Positions 40,152 through 49,798 are shown, numbered from the stretch's first letter. The stretch is 59,607 bases of DNA from Clostridiales bacterium (GCA_015055905.1 SVHI01000007.1:1-59607), one strand, 5' to 3'. Numbers and translations: made by a program. Notes: generated from the sequence alone by a model not told the origin.

Positions 40152-41414
40152 ATGAGAAAACAGACTAAGACTTATGATAATGGCTTGCAACTAATTTTAG
40201 AGAGAAACGAAAAACAGGTTGTGAGTGTTGATATATTATTTTCGGTGGGTTCACAAGATGAAAATCAAGGCGAACTTGGCTTTGCCCATTTTATTGAGCA
40301 TATGATGTTTAAGGGGACAAAGGATATGTCTGCCGAAGACATTATGGATAAACTCACATTTTATGGTGCAGATTTTAATGCGTTTACTTCAAAGACTACA
40401 ACCAAATATGTGTTTAAGTGTTTGGCTGAGAATTTTGAAGAGTGTTTTAAAATTTATGCCGATATGATTTTGAATCCTGAGTTTAAAAAGGAAGAACTTG
40501 ACCGCGAAAGACAGGTTGTTATTGAAGAAATGAAACGCAGTGACGACGAGCCTCTTGATGTTTTGTATCGCAGGACTATGGAAAACTATTTTGCAGGGCT
40601 TTCTTTTGCGCACGATGAACTTGGAACTGAAGAAATAATCGAAAATGTTTCAAGAGAAAAACTTTTGGAGTTTAAAAATAGATTCTATAAAGCAGAAAAC
40701 TGCGTGATTTCGGTGGCGGGTGATATTGACTTTGAAGAACTTGACCGAATTGTGAATGAAAACATTGTGCGTTTCTTTGATTATAAGGCTGAAAAACACA
40801 AGGTTTCATTTGAGCCATTTGACATTAACATTTCAAAAAAATATGACATTGTTGAGCGTGATGACAATCAAGCGAATGTTTGCATACACATCAAGTCTGT
40901 TCCAAGCGGAGACAAAGACAAGTATGTTTCAAACCTTTATGCTAGCATTTTGGGTAATTCACAAAACTCAAGACTTTTTAAAATTATTCGCGAGAAACTT
41001 GGGCTTGTTTACACAATTTATGCATACAATGAAGTTGGGGTGCGTTCAGGCGAACTTTTGATTGTGTTTGGAACTAGACCAAAAAATGTTAAGCTTGCGA
41101 TGGCTGAAATAAGAAAGGTTATTGATGACCTTGCAGAAAATGGAATAACCGAAGAGGAACTTGAAAGAACAATTAACTGGAAAAAAGCGGGAATTGCTTT
41201 TGGTATGGAAACAAACAGCAACCTTGCAGATGTGAACTGCGTGCACTTGCATCTATACAACGAAATCTTTGACGAAAACAAACGCATCAAAAAAATTGAA
41301 GCGGTGACAGTGGAGGCTGTAAATGAATTTGCAAAACGCATTGCAAATGAAACCGAGTTTAATGTTGTTGCTGTTGGAAAAGGTCTAAAAATAGAAGATT
41401 TGAAACAATTTTAG
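40152..41414 (+). CDS. M16 family (insulinase-like) zinc peptidase
   Basis: 420 residues, one M16 catalytic half plus one inactive half, the processing-peptidase type. Inverted zinc motif HFIEH (46-50) with the third ligand in the ERQVVIEEMKRSDDEP stretch; the second half has GLVYTIYAYNEVG. Target peptides unknown. Start follows TTAGGAGATGTT. Single unit before htpG. Confidence 0.9.
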   Translation: MRKQTKTYDNGLQLILERNEKQVVSVDILFSVGSQDENQGELGFAHFIEHMMFKGTKDMSAEDIMDKLTFYGADFNAFTSKTTTKYVFKCLAENFEECFKIYADMILNPEFKKEELDRERQVVIEEMKRSDDEPLDVLYRRTMENYFAGLSFAHDELGTEEIIENVSREKLLEFKNRFYKAENCVISVAGDIDFEELDRIVNENIVRFFDYKAEKHKVSFEPFDINISKKYDIVERDDNQANVCIHIKSVPSGDKDKYVSNLYASILGNSQNSRLFKIIREKLGLVYTIYAYNEVGVRSGELLIVFGTRPKNVKLAMAEIRKVIDDLAENGITEEELERTINWKKAGIAFGMETNSNLADVNCVHLHLYNEIFDENKRIKKIEAVTVEAVNEFAKRIANETEFNVVAVGKGLKIEDLKQF

Positions 41415-41444
41415 ATAAGTTGTATACAAATTTATAAAACAATG

Positions 41445-41481
41445 AAATATTGTCACTAACTTGTTGACAATATTTTTTTTT
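41445..41481 (+). terminator. Terminator of the M16 peptidase gene
   Basis: AAATATTGTCA/TGACAATATTT (11 bp), 9-nt loop and a T-run. The right arm contains the -35 of the htpG promoter. Confidence 0.85.
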
Positions 41482-41492
41482 GAGATTATATT
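41464..41492 (+). promoter_or_regulatory. Sigma-A-like promoter of htpG
   Basis: TTGACA, 17 bp, TATATT, directly followed by a CIRCE-like operator. Confidence 0.8.
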
Positions 41493-41493
41493 A

Positions 41494-41520
41494 TTAGCAG
41501 TTGGCAACGAAGAGTGCTAA
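41494..41520 (+). promoter_or_regulatory. CIRCE-like operator (HrcA site) of htpG
   Basis: TTAGCAGTT-N9-GAGTGCTAA. The right arm matches the consensus exactly, the left arm (TTAGCACTC expected) in seven of nine. It begins 1 bp after the -10, where HrcA usually acts, and ends 27 bp before the start codon. Confidence 0.8.
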
Positions 41521-41547
41521 CTTTCAATTAACTAAAAGAGGTAGACA

Positions 41548-43416
41548 ATGAAAAGTTTTAAGACCGAATCTAAACGTGTTTTAGATTTAATGATTAACTC
41601 AATTTATACACACAAAGAAATCTTTTTAAGAGAACTTATATCAAACTGTTCAGACGCTATTGACAAGCTTTATTATAAGAGTTTGTCTGAAAACATTGGT
41701 TTGAATCGTGGCGATTTTGATATTAAAATTAAAGCAGACAAAGAAAACAGAATTTTGACCATTTCAGACAATGGTATTGGAATGACTGCTGAAGAACTTG
41801 AAAACAATCTTGGAACTATTGCAAAGAGTGGCTCGCTTGCATTTAAAAAAGACAATGAAAAGAAAGAAGACATTGACATTATTGGTCAATTTGGTGTTGG
41901 TTTCTATTCAGTGTTTATGATTGGTGAAAAGGTTGAAGTGCTCTCAAAAGCATACGGGGCAAAAGAGGCTAATGTTTGGGTAAGCAGTGGCGCAGAAGGC
42001 TATGAAGTTAAGCCTGCTGACAAAGACACAAACGGAACAGACATTATTATTTATTTAAAGCCTGACACAGACGACGAGAGACTCAGTGAATATCTTGAAT
42101 ATTACAAACTTAGAGAACTTATTAAAAGATATTCTGACTATATTCGTTATCCAATTAAACTTGAAACGGAAGTTCCTGTTGCAAGCGAAGATGAGGGCGA
42201 AAAGAAAATTGAAACAGCAAAGACTTGGGAAACAATCAACTCAATGGTTCCTATGTGGAAAAAACCAAAGAGTGAACTTAAAGACGAAGACTATAACCAG
42301 TTCTATAAAGATATGTTCTATGACATTGATGACCCATTTATGCACTTGCATTATTCAGTTGAAGGTTTGGTGGAATATAAAGCGCTTTTGTATATCCCTA
42401 AAAAGTGTCCAGAAGCGTTCTTCTCAAAATATTTTGAAAGAGGTTTGAAACTCTATTCAAATGGCGTGCTTATTATGGATAAGTGCAAAGACCTCATTCC
42501 TGAATATTTTGGCTTTGTTCAAGGTTTGGTTGACTGTGAACTTTCGCTTAATATTTCTCGTGAGACTGTTCAACACGACCGTGCACTTCAAAAGATTGCA
42601 TCAAACATTGAAAAACAAATTAGAAAAGAACTTATGAACCTTTTGGAAACTGACAGAGAAAAATATAACAAGTTCTATGAAAACTTTGGCTTGCAACTCA
42701 AGGTTGGAATTTATAATAACTGGGGTATGGATAAAGACAAACTTCAAGACTTTATTATGTATTATTCAGTTAAACAAGACAAACTTGTGACATTCAAAGA
42801 ATATGTTGCGGCAATGCCAGAAGACCAAAAGTTTATCTATTACGGCGCTGGAAACAATATTTTGAGCGTAAAGAAAATGCCTCAGGTTGAAAAGGTTTTA
42901 GACAAAGGCTATGATGTTTTGTGTATGACCGATAACGTTGATGAATTTGCAATCAAGTATATTATGAACTATGACGGCAAAGAGTTTAAGAACGTAACTG
43001 ACGGCGACAATGGAATTGACAGCGAAGAAGAGACTGTTAGTGATGACGAAAAGCCAGTTTTGGAGTTTTTGAAAGAAGCATTGAACGGCGAAGTTTTTGA
43101 AGTTAAATTCTCTAAAAATCTTGGTTCACACCCAGTTTGTCTCTTGGCTCAAGGCGAAGTTTCAATCGAAATGGAAAAGGTGTTTAGAAATATGCCAAAT
43201 GCTGGTGTAAACCAAGACATTCGTGCAAAAAAAGTGTTGCAAATCAATCGCGAACACAAGATTTTTGATAAAATTAAGGCACTTTATGAGAGCGACAAAG
43301 ATGCTCTTAAGGAAGTTGCTGGAGTTCTTCTTGACGAGGCGAAACTTATTGAAGGTCTTCCTATTGATGACCCAACAAGATTTGTTGAACTTGCAACAAA
43401 GTATATGGCAGAATAA
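41548..43416 (+). CDS. htpG: Molecular chaperone HtpG (bacterial Hsp90)
   Basis: ATP-dependent chaperone. GHKL ATPase domain: FLRELISNCSDAIDKLYY, ILTISDNGIGMTAEEL, IGQFGVGFYSVFMIGEKV. Middle and dimerisation domains follow (LYIPKKCPEAF, NISRETVQHDRALQKIASNIEK). 622 residues, normal. AGAGGTAGACA before ATG. Heat-inducible control through HrcA is indicated by the operator. Confidence 0.97.
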   Translation: MKSFKTESKRVLDLMINSIYTHKEIFLRELISNCSDAIDKLYYKSLSENIGLNRGDFDIKIKADKENRILTISDNGIGMTAEELENNLGTIAKSGSLAFKKDNEKKEDIDIIGQFGVGFYSVFMIGEKVEVLSKAYGAKEANVWVSSGAEGYEVKPADKDTNGTDIIIYLKPDTDDERLSEYLEYYKLRELIKRYSDYIRYPIKLETEVPVASEDEGEKKIETAKTWETINSMVPMWKKPKSELKDEDYNQFYKDMFYDIDDPFMHLHYSVEGLVEYKALLYIPKKCPEAFFSKYFERGLKLYSNGVLIMDKCKDLIPEYFGFVQGLVDCELSLNISRETVQHDRALQKIASNIEKQIRKELMNLLETDREKYNKFYENFGLQLKVGIYNNWGMDKDKLQDFIMYYSVKQDKLVTFKEYVAAMPEDQKFIYYGAGNNILSVKKMPQVEKVLDKGYDVLCMTDNVDEFAIKYIMNYDGKEFKNVTDGDNGIDSEEETVSDDEKPVLEFLKEALNGEVFEVKFSKNLGSHPVCLLAQGEVSIEMEKVFRNMPNAGVNQDIRAKKVLQINREHKIFDKIKALYESDKDALKEVAGVLLDEAKLIEGLPIDDPTRFVELATKYMAE

Positions 43417-43423
43417 AATTTTG

Positions 43424-43458
43424 ACACAATCTAGGCTTTCTAGATTGTGTTTTTTTGT
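43424..43458 (+). terminator. Terminator of htpG
   Basis: ACACAATCTAG/CTAGATTGTGT with loop GCTTT, then T's. Confidence 0.92.
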
Positions 43459-43476
43459 GGCAAAAATAGAAAATGT

Positions 43477-43505
43477 TTGCAAAAAACAAGGCTTTGTATT
43501 ATATT
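43477..43505 (+). promoter_or_regulatory. Promoter of rlmH
   Basis: TTGCAA, 17 bp, TATATT. The predicted start of transcription (about 43512) lies 3 nt before the rlmH ATG, and no ribosome binding site is present. Confidence 0.5.
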
Positions 43506-43514
43506 ATACTTGTA

Positions 43515-43973
43515 ATGAAGGTAAATATTGTTTGCGTAGGCAAGATTAAAGAAAAGTTTTTTACTGATGCGATTGGAGAGTATGAAAAAAGGCTCTCTCG
43601 TTTTTGCACGCTCTCAATTATTGAAGTTCCAGAGGCTACAAAGTTCACAAATCTTGAACAAAAATCTAGTCTTGAAGGTGAACTTTTGCTTGGCAAGGCT
43701 AGCGGTGTTATTGTCGCACTTGACGGACGTGGCAAGGAACTTTCAAGCCCAGAAATTGCAAAGTTTATTGAAGAGAAAAAGGTTTCAGGCTTAAGCGTGA
43801 TTTCGTTTATTATTGGCGGTTCAAACGGATTGTCAAAGGCGGTTTTAGATAAGGCTGACCTTATTTTGTCATTTGGAAAAATCACATTTCCGCATCAACT
43901 TTTCAGGGTTGTTTTGGCGGAGCAAATTTATAGGGCATTCACAATAATTGATGGTTTGCCTTATCACAAATAA
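43515..43973 (+). CDS. rlmH: 23S rRNA pseudouridine(1915) N3-methyltransferase RlmH
   Basis: SPOUT methyltransferase acting on the 70S ribosome. MKVNIVCVGKIKEKFFTDAIGEYEKRLSRFCTLSIIEV, VALDGRGKELSSPEIA, SFIIGGSNGL and LSFGKITFPHQLFRVVLAEQIYRAFTIIDGLPYHK are all as expected. 152 residues; the C-terminal end is complete. Probably leaderless; the ORF's upstream start is inside the promoter. Confidence 0.95.
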   Translation: MKVNIVCVGKIKEKFFTDAIGEYEKRLSRFCTLSIIEVPEATKFTNLEQKSSLEGELLLGKASGVIVALDGRGKELSSPEIAKFIEEKKVSGLSVISFIIGGSNGLSKAVLDKADLILSFGKITFPHQLFRVVLAEQIYRAFTIIDGLPYHK

Positions 43974-43983
43974 AGGGGCATAT

Positions 43984-46077
43984 ATGGATTATAAATTTAA
44001 GTTGTCTAGAATTCATTGTGCCGGTTGTGCATTGGCACTTGAAGAAAACATTAACGAGATTGAGGGCGTTTCGGCACAAATCAATTTTGTTACTAGACAT
44101 ATCAAAATAAAAATTGATACTGAAAATCCAGCAGAAACACTCACTGCTGTTAAAATTACTATTTCAAAGTTTGACCATTCAATCGAGTTGTTGGACGCAG
44201 AAGATGAAGACGCTGACGAAAAAAGAGAGAAACTTGAAAGAGTCACAAATATTGCGAGATTTTCGGTTTCGCTAATACTACTTATTGTTGGGTTCTTGTT
44301 AGAGGTTTCTTGGGTTAAGATTTTGTTCTGCGCGGTTGCGTATTTTTTGGCGGCTTATGATGTTTTGTGGGGCGCAATCCTAAACGTTAAAAACAAAAAC
44401 ATCTTTGATGAAAAACTCTTGATGAGCATTGCATCGCTCGGTGCGTTTGTGATTGGCGAGTTTGTTGAGGCTGTGTTTGTTATGCTGCTTTTTGGCGTAG
44501 GTGAGATTTTAGAAAACCTTGCTGTTGACCGCTCAAAGCATAGAATTAAATCAATTTTGGACATTCGTCAGCCTTACGCGAATCTTTATGACGGCGAAAA
44601 CACCACACAAGTTGAAATTGACAAGATTGCCGTTGGCGATTTTATTATTGTTAAGCCTGGCGAAAAAGTTCCACTTGATGGTGTGATTATTGAAGGAACA
44701 TCGCACTTAGATGTGTCTGCCTTGACTGGCGAAACAAAAGAAAGGGTTGTGACAAATGGTGACAAGGTTCTTTCTGGTTCAATAAACGGCTCTAGTGTTT
44801 TGAAAATCAAGGTGACATCACTTGCAAAAGACAGCACTGTTTCAAGAATTATTGATATGGTTCAAAATGCGACTGAAACAAAGGCAAAGTCTGAAAAGTT
44901 TATTTCAAAGTTTTCAAAAATTTACACTCCTGTGGTTCTTGGTGCTGCGGTGTTCTTGGCGTTTATTCCACCAATTTTTAGTGGATATGCAAACTTTTTA
45001 GATTATGCATATAGAGCGCTTTGCTTTTTGGTTGTGTCTTGTCCTTGCGCGCTAGTAATTTCAGTTCCGCTCACATATTTTGCGGGCATTGGTGCACTTT
45101 CAAGAGCGGGCGTCTTGGTTAAAGGTGCAAACTATATTGAGGTTCTTTCAAAAGTTGATTCAGTTATTTTTGACAAAACTGGAACGCTCACCAAAGGCGA
45201 GTTTGAAGTTACTGAAATTTATGCAAACGGAGAGCACACTGAAGACGAAGTTGTTGAACTTGTGGCTTATGCGGAAAACTTTTCAAACCACAAGATTGCA
45301 AGGTCCGTAAAAAAATATTACAAAGAAAAGTTTTCTAAAAAACCAATCAATATGGCTTGGATTGAGGACTATGAAGAGATTGCTGGAAAGGGTATAAAAG
45401 CCACAATCTTTATGTCGCCAACACTAGTTGGAAATGCAAAGCTATTAAAAGAAAACGAGATTCGTTTTGTTGAAGTCAGCAAGCCTGGAACGGTTCTTTA
45501 TGTTGCAAGCGGTGACGAATTCGTTGGATATGTTGTGATTGAAGACACCCTTAAGCCTGATTCAAAGAGAGGTGTTCAAGAACTAAAAAATATTGGAATT
45601 AAGAGAGTTTCGCTTTCAACTGGCGACGAAACTAATGTTGCAAAGGCGATTTCTGCAAAAATTGGCTTAAATAATTTCTATGCGGACTTGCTACCTGAAG
45701 ACAAAGTGGCTATAATAGAAAAGGAAATCGAAAGCAAAAAGACTGTTGCTTTTGTTGGTGACGGCATTAATGACGCGCCATCACTTGCTAAAGCAAACGT
45801 TGGAATTTCGATGGGTGGGTTTGGAAGCGATGTTGCGATTGAAGCGTCAGACGTTGTTGTTATGACTGACGAGCCAAGCAAAGTTGCGACCGCCATCAAA
45901 AAATCGAAAAGAATTCACAAAATTGCAACGCAAAACATTGTTGGTGCAATAGCAATCAAAGCCATAGTTTTGGGGCTGGTTGGATTTAACCTTGCTGGAA
46001 TGTGGCTTGCGGTGTTTGCGGACGTTGGTGTGAGTTTGCTTGCGGTGCTAAATGCACTTAGGGCGATGTTAAAATAA
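43984..46077 (+). CDS. Heavy-metal-transporting P1B-type ATPase (Zn/Cd/Co type)
   Basis: 697 residues. N-terminal metal-binding domain with RIHCAGCALALEE (CxxC), then membrane helices, actuator (DVSALTGETKERV), channel motif SCPCAL (353-355), phosphorylation DKTGTLTKGEF (D397) and GDGINDAPSLAKAN. The usual Ser-x-His-Pro of the nucleotide domain reads SNHK (H436-K437). The CPC motif and C-terminal AVLNALRAMLK favour the ZntA/CadA branch. AAGGGGCATAT before ATG, 10 bp after rlmH. Confidence 0.9.
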   Translation: MDYKFKLSRIHCAGCALALEENINEIEGVSAQINFVTRHIKIKIDTENPAETLTAVKITISKFDHSIELLDAEDEDADEKREKLERVTNIARFSVSLILLIVGFLLEVSWVKILFCAVAYFLAAYDVLWGAILNVKNKNIFDEKLLMSIASLGAFVIGEFVEAVFVMLLFGVGEILENLAVDRSKHRIKSILDIRQPYANLYDGENTTQVEIDKIAVGDFIIVKPGEKVPLDGVIIEGTSHLDVSALTGETKERVVTNGDKVLSGSINGSSVLKIKVTSLAKDSTVSRIIDMVQNATETKAKSEKFISKFSKIYTPVVLGAAVFLAFIPPIFSGYANFLDYAYRALCFLVVSCPCALVISVPLTYFAGIGALSRAGVLVKGANYIEVLSKVDSVIFDKTGTLTKGEFEVTEIYANGEHTEDEVVELVAYAENFSNHKIARSVKKYYKEKFSKKPINMAWIEDYEEIAGKGIKATIFMSPTLVGNAKLLKENEIRFVEVSKPGTVLYVASGDEFVGYVVIEDTLKPDSKRGVQELKNIGIKRVSLSTGDETNVAKAISAKIGLNNFYADLLPEDKVAIIEKEIESKKTVAFVGDGINDAPSLAKANVGISMGGFGSDVAIEASDVVVMTDEPSKVATAIKKSKRIHKIATQNIVGAIAIKAIVLGLVGFNLAGMWLAVFADVGVSLLAVLNALRAMLK

Positions 46078-46093
46078 GAAAAGAGGAAAATTT

Positions 46094-47869
46094 ATGAATA
46101 TTTCAAAGACACTTTATGATGCACTTAAAAAAAGTTTTGAAGAAAATGAGTTTGATTCAAACGACATTACTTTAACTTTTTCAAATAGACCAGAGGCTGA
46201 CTATCAATGCAACTCTGTTTTTGCTATTGCAAAAAAGATGCATTTGAACCCTGAAGAAGTTGCAAACAAGATTATTGAAAAATTGGAACAAGATATTGCA
46301 GAGGTGTCTTTTGCTAGACCTGGGTTTATTAACTTTAAACTTAAAAATGAAGTTCTTTCAGCCTATTTAAACGAGGCTTTGGCAGATGAAAGAATGTGCC
46401 TTAATACGCTTGAAAAGCCAATCAAGGTTGTTATGGACTATGGCGGCGCAAACGTTGCAAAAGAACTTCATATTGGACACTTGCGTTCACCACTTATTGG
46501 TGAGAGTTTGGCAAGACTTTATAGAATTTTGGGGAACGAAGTTATCACAGATACTCACCTTGGTGACTGGGGTCTTCAAATGGGGCTCACTATTGCTCAG
46601 CTTCAAGACGATGGATATGTTGACGGATATTTTGAAGAAGGAAAACCAAATAAAGAAATCACTCTTGACACATTAAACGAGGCTTATCCAAAAGCATCAA
46701 AGAGAAAAAATGTTGATGATGCGTTTAGAGTTAAGGCTGAAACTTACACAAAATATATTCAAGACCACAAAGAGCCTTATTGGTCAATTTATGAAAAAAT
46801 TAGAAATATTTCAATCGATAGAATCAAAATTAATTATGGCAAACTTAATTGTTTCTTTGATTATTGGTATGGCGAAAGCACATCGGCTCCATACGTTGAA
46901 AAAGTTGTAAAGATGTTTGTTGATAAGGGTCTTACTCGTGAGCACGAAGGCGCTTTGGTTGTTGATGTGGCACGTGAGGGGGAAAACATTCCTATTGAAA
47001 AGAAAAACCCAGATGACCCACAACTTTACAAAAACCCTATGCCACCAGTGTATCTCAAAAAGAGCAATGGTGCTGATGTTTATGACACAACCGACATTGC
47101 GACAATTTATCAAAGAAATATTGATTTTTACCCAGACAAGATTATGTATATTGTAGACAAGCGTCAAGGCAGCCACTTTGAGCGTTGCTTTAGGGCTGTT
47201 AAGACAGTTGGAATTTCACCAGAAACTCAAGAACTTCAATTTGTTGGTTTTGGAACACTTAACGGAACTGACGGAAAACCTTTCAAGACTCGTTCTGGTG
47301 ACACCATTAAACTTGAAGACATTATTGGTCTTATCACTGATAGTGCTAAAACAAAACTCAAGGAAAACGGAATTGAAAATGCAGACAAACTTGCACTTGA
47401 CATTGGTGTTAGTGCGATGAAGTTTGGTGACCTTTCAAACGACCCACTCAAAGACTATGTGTTTGACATTGACAAGTTCGCGTCATTTGAAGGAAAGACT
47501 GGTCCATACATTGGATACACAGGCGCTAGAATTAACTCGCTTATTAAAAAGGCAGGCGCAAAAATAAGTGATATTGAGAAAAATGGCGAAATTAATGTTG
47601 CTGATGAAAACCAAAGAGAAATTGCAATCGCGTTCTTGAAACTTCAAGAAAGTTATATGACATCATACAAAAACACATCACTCGCGCCACTTTGCAACTC
47701 TGTTTATGACTTTGCTTCTTCTTTTGCGAAATTCTATAATGACACTAGAATTTTGACCGAAAAAGATGAGGCTAAGAAAAATTCATATCTTGCAATTTCA
47801 TATTTTGTTTTAAAAGCAATCAAACAAGCAAGTTCAGTTTTGGCTTTTGAAATTCCAGAGAAGATGTAG
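46094..47869 (+). CDS. argS: Arginyl-tRNA synthetase
   Basis: Class I synthetase. N-terminal Add-1 domain (RPEADYQCNSVFAIAKK), signature KELHIGHLRSPLIGE (HIGH), GDWGLQMGLTIAQLQ, and a degenerate KMSKS loop (KPFKTRSGDTIKL), normal in ArgRS. The anticodon-binding domain is at the end. 591 residues. AGAGGAAAATTT before ATG. Confidence 0.96.
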   Translation: MNISKTLYDALKKSFEENEFDSNDITLTFSNRPEADYQCNSVFAIAKKMHLNPEEVANKIIEKLEQDIAEVSFARPGFINFKLKNEVLSAYLNEALADERMCLNTLEKPIKVVMDYGGANVAKELHIGHLRSPLIGESLARLYRILGNEVITDTHLGDWGLQMGLTIAQLQDDGYVDGYFEEGKPNKEITLDTLNEAYPKASKRKNVDDAFRVKAETYTKYIQDHKEPYWSIYEKIRNISIDRIKINYGKLNCFFDYWYGESTSAPYVEKVVKMFVDKGLTREHEGALVVDVAREGENIPIEKKNPDDPQLYKNPMPPVYLKKSNGADVYDTTDIATIYQRNIDFYPDKIMYIVDKRQGSHFERCFRAVKTVGISPETQELQFVGFGTLNGTDGKPFKTRSGDTIKLEDIIGLITDSAKTKLKENGIENADKLALDIGVSAMKFGDLSNDPLKDYVFDIDKFASFEGKTGPYIGYTGARINSLIKKAGAKISDIEKNGEINVADENQREIAIAFLKLQESYMTSYKNTSLAPLCNSVYDFASSFAKFYNDTRILTEKDEAKKNSYLAISYFVLKAIKQASSVLAFEIPEKM

Positions 47870-47875
47870 GCGAAT

Positions 47876-48469
47876 ATGGAAAAAAAGAAAATTTTACTTC
47901 ATTCGTGCTGTGCACCTTGTTCAACTGCTGTTATTGAAAGGCTGGCAGACGAATTTGAAATCACAATTCTTTATTATAATCCAAACATCTATCCAGAAGA
48001 GGAATATGTTAAACGCAAAAACGAAGAGATTAGATATGTTGGAATTTTGAAAGAAAAGGGCATATCTATTGATATGCTCGACTGTGATTATGAAAGCGAA
48101 AAGTTCTACGCGGCAGCCAAGGGGCTTGAAAACGAGAGAGAGGGCGGCGCAAGATGTGCAGTTTGTTTTAAACTTAGGTTAGAAGAGACTGCTAAACGCG
48201 CTAAAAGCCTTGGATTTGACATTTTTGGAACAACTTTGACTGTTTCTCCGCATAAAAACGCAGAGGTTATTAATGCCATCGGTTTGAGTTTGTCAAAAAA
48301 ATATGAGATAGAATATCTTGAGTCGAATTTTAAAAAGAAAAACGGTTACAAGCGTAGCGTTGAACTTTCAAAGGAAAACGGAATTTATCGTCAGGCTTAT
48401 TGTGGCTGTGAGTTTGCATTAAAAATTCAGCAAGAAGAAGCACCTGAAAGTTTGAAAAAAGTGTATTAA
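47876..48469 (+). CDS. queH: Epoxyqueuosine reductase QueH
   Basis: Last step of queuosine synthesis, reducing epoxyqueuosine in tRNA; the alternative to QueG. LLHSCCAPC (CC motif), GARCAVCFKLRLEETA, LTVSPHKN and YRQAYCGCEFAL supply the Fe-S/metal Cys residues. 197 residues. Six bp after argS. Confidence 0.92.
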   Translation: MEKKKILLHSCCAPCSTAVIERLADEFEITILYYNPNIYPEEEYVKRKNEEIRYVGILKEKGISIDMLDCDYESEKFYAAAKGLENEREGGARCAVCFKLRLEETAKRAKSLGFDIFGTTLTVSPHKNAEVINAIGLSLSKKYEIEYLESNFKKKNGYKRSVELSKENGIYRQAYCGCEFALKIQQEEAPESLKKVY

Positions 48470-48475
48470 AAAGAG

Positions 48476-48505
48476 AAATCACTCACAAGTGTGGGTGATT
48501 TTTTA
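48476..48505 (+). terminator. Terminator of argS-queH
   Basis: AAATCACTCACA/TGTGGGTGATTT with AG loop and one mismatch-like pair, then T's. Confidence 0.85.
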
Positions 48506-48506
48506 T

Positions 48507-48535
48507 TTGACAAAATATGTTTATCCGTTTATATT
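48507..48535 (+). promoter_or_regulatory. Sigma-A-like promoter of the DUF4268-like gene
   Basis: TTGACA, 17 bp, TATATT. Confidence 0.75.
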
Positions 48536-48576
48536 GCAAAATAGATAGGTTATTTAATGAAATTGGAGGCGTTAAG

Positions 48577-49029
48577 GTGACAACAACCCAAGAACAAAAG
48601 AATATTTTTTGGAAAATGTTTGATGAAATTTTAGTTGAAAAAAACGAAAATTTTAAAATTTCTTATGTGCACAAAATTAAAAACGAAATAACTTCTTATG
48701 CTGCTGTTAATAGAAAGCAAAGTTTTAATGCAAATGCGTTGGATTTGAGTTTTTTGTTCAGGGAAGGTCTTTTTAGAGTAAACCTTTATATAACAAAACA
48801 GCCATTGGTTAGGAAAATAAATTTGGCAAAAGAAGAGATAAATTCAATGGTTTCAGTGCCGATTGTATGGGATAATGGTAAGGGTTGTTTGAGACCATCT
48901 GTTTATTTTAGCTTTGTTCCAAAAGATATTGACGATTATAGAAGAGTTATTGAGGAAAGTTTGACAACTATTCACGAGTTTATTGATGTTGCAAATAAAT
49001 ATGGAAAAGATGATTTTTTTGATTTTTAA
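48577..49029 (+). CDS. DUF4268-like protein
   Basis: 150 residues. IFWKMFDEILVEKNENFKISYV, ALDLSFLFREGLFRVNLYIT and a helical C-terminus match the DUF4268 layout, a fold seen alone and fused to nuclease or restriction proteins. GTG start at 48577, with TTGGAGGCGTTAAG before it; the ORF's ATG at 48517 lies inside the promoter. Unknown function. Confidence 0.55.
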   Translation: MTTTQEQKNIFWKMFDEILVEKNENFKISYVHKIKNEITSYAAVNRKQSFNANALDLSFLFREGLFRVNLYITKQPLVRKINLAKEEINSMVSVPIVWDNGKGCLRPSVYFSFVPKDIDDYRRVIEESLTTIHEFIDVANKYGKDDFFDF

Positions 49030-49035
49030 CAATAA

Positions 49036-49065
49036 AAAAGCATTACCGAATCGGTAATGCTTTTA
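49036..49065. terminator. Bidirectional terminator between the DUF4268-like gene and cmk
   Basis: AAAAGCATTACCG/CGGTAATGCTTTT with loop AAT, T-rich on one side and A-rich on the other; the flanking genes converge. Confidence 0.92.
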
Positions 49066-49074
49066 TTTTTATTT

Positions 49075-49779
49075 TTAGATATGAACGCCAAGTTCTTTTG
49101 CGTGTTCACGAGTGATTAAGTTTCTTCTAATCATTTCTTTAATGATGAGTTGTTCACATTCAAACACATCATTTAAGGTTGAGTCAATCAAAAATGCATT
49201 TTCACACATAATAAGCGGTGAAATTTCTCTGTGCATATCTTTGTAGTCTCTGTCTTTTAGTGCTTGAAGGACGTCTTCATATTTAACAGTTGGGTCGTCA
49301 GCAGAGCAGTCTTTGAATCTGCGTTTTGCACGCTCATCAACTTGACAGTCAACATAAACTTTTAGGTCTGCATCAGGGAAAATTACTGAGCCGATGTCTC
49401 TGCCTTCCATAACAATGTTTTCGTTATGCTGTTTTGTTTCTCTTTGAAGTTTTCTAACAAACTCACGAATATATGGTTTGCAAGAATATTTTGCAACATT
49501 TTGTGAGATTTCTTCGGTTCTAAGTTTGCTCATAACATCAATGCCGTCAAGAAGCATAACATTGCTTTTTCCGTCGTAGGTATACAAAATTTCAGTGTGT
49601 TCAATCAAATATTGAAGTTTGTCATCTTCATTGTCTTTGATGCTGAGGTTTAAGGCTTTGAGTGTGATTGTTCTATAAAGGTCACCAGCACTAAAGAAAC
49701 CAAATCCAAGTGTTTTTGCTAATTTTTTTGCGAGTGTAGATTTTCCAGAACCAGATGTTCCGTCGATTGCAATTATCAT
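49075..49779 (-). CDS. cmk: Cytidylate kinase
   Basis: Phosphorylates CMP/dCMP. P-loop IDGTSGSGKST (6-15), FFSAGDLYRT, MEGRDIGSVIFPDADLKVYVDC and RDYKDMHREISPL are intact. 234 residues. Minus strand, GGGAGATTTAT before ATG. Usually next to plsC/ispH/rpsA in Clostridia; here it stands alone. Confidence 0.95.
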   Translation of the reverse strand: MIIAIDGTSGSGKSTLAKKLAKTLGFGFFSAGDLYRTITLKALNLSIKDNEDDKLQYLIEHTEILYTYDGKSNVMLLDGIDVMSKLRTEEISQNVAKYSCKPYIREFVRKLQRETKQHNENIVMEGRDIGSVIFPDADLKVYVDCQVDERAKRRFKDCSADDPTVKYEDVLQALKDRDYKDMHREISPLIMCENAFLIDSTLNDVFECEQLIIKEMIRRNLITREHAKELGVHI

Positions 49780-49798
49780 ATAAATCTCCCTGTGTCTT

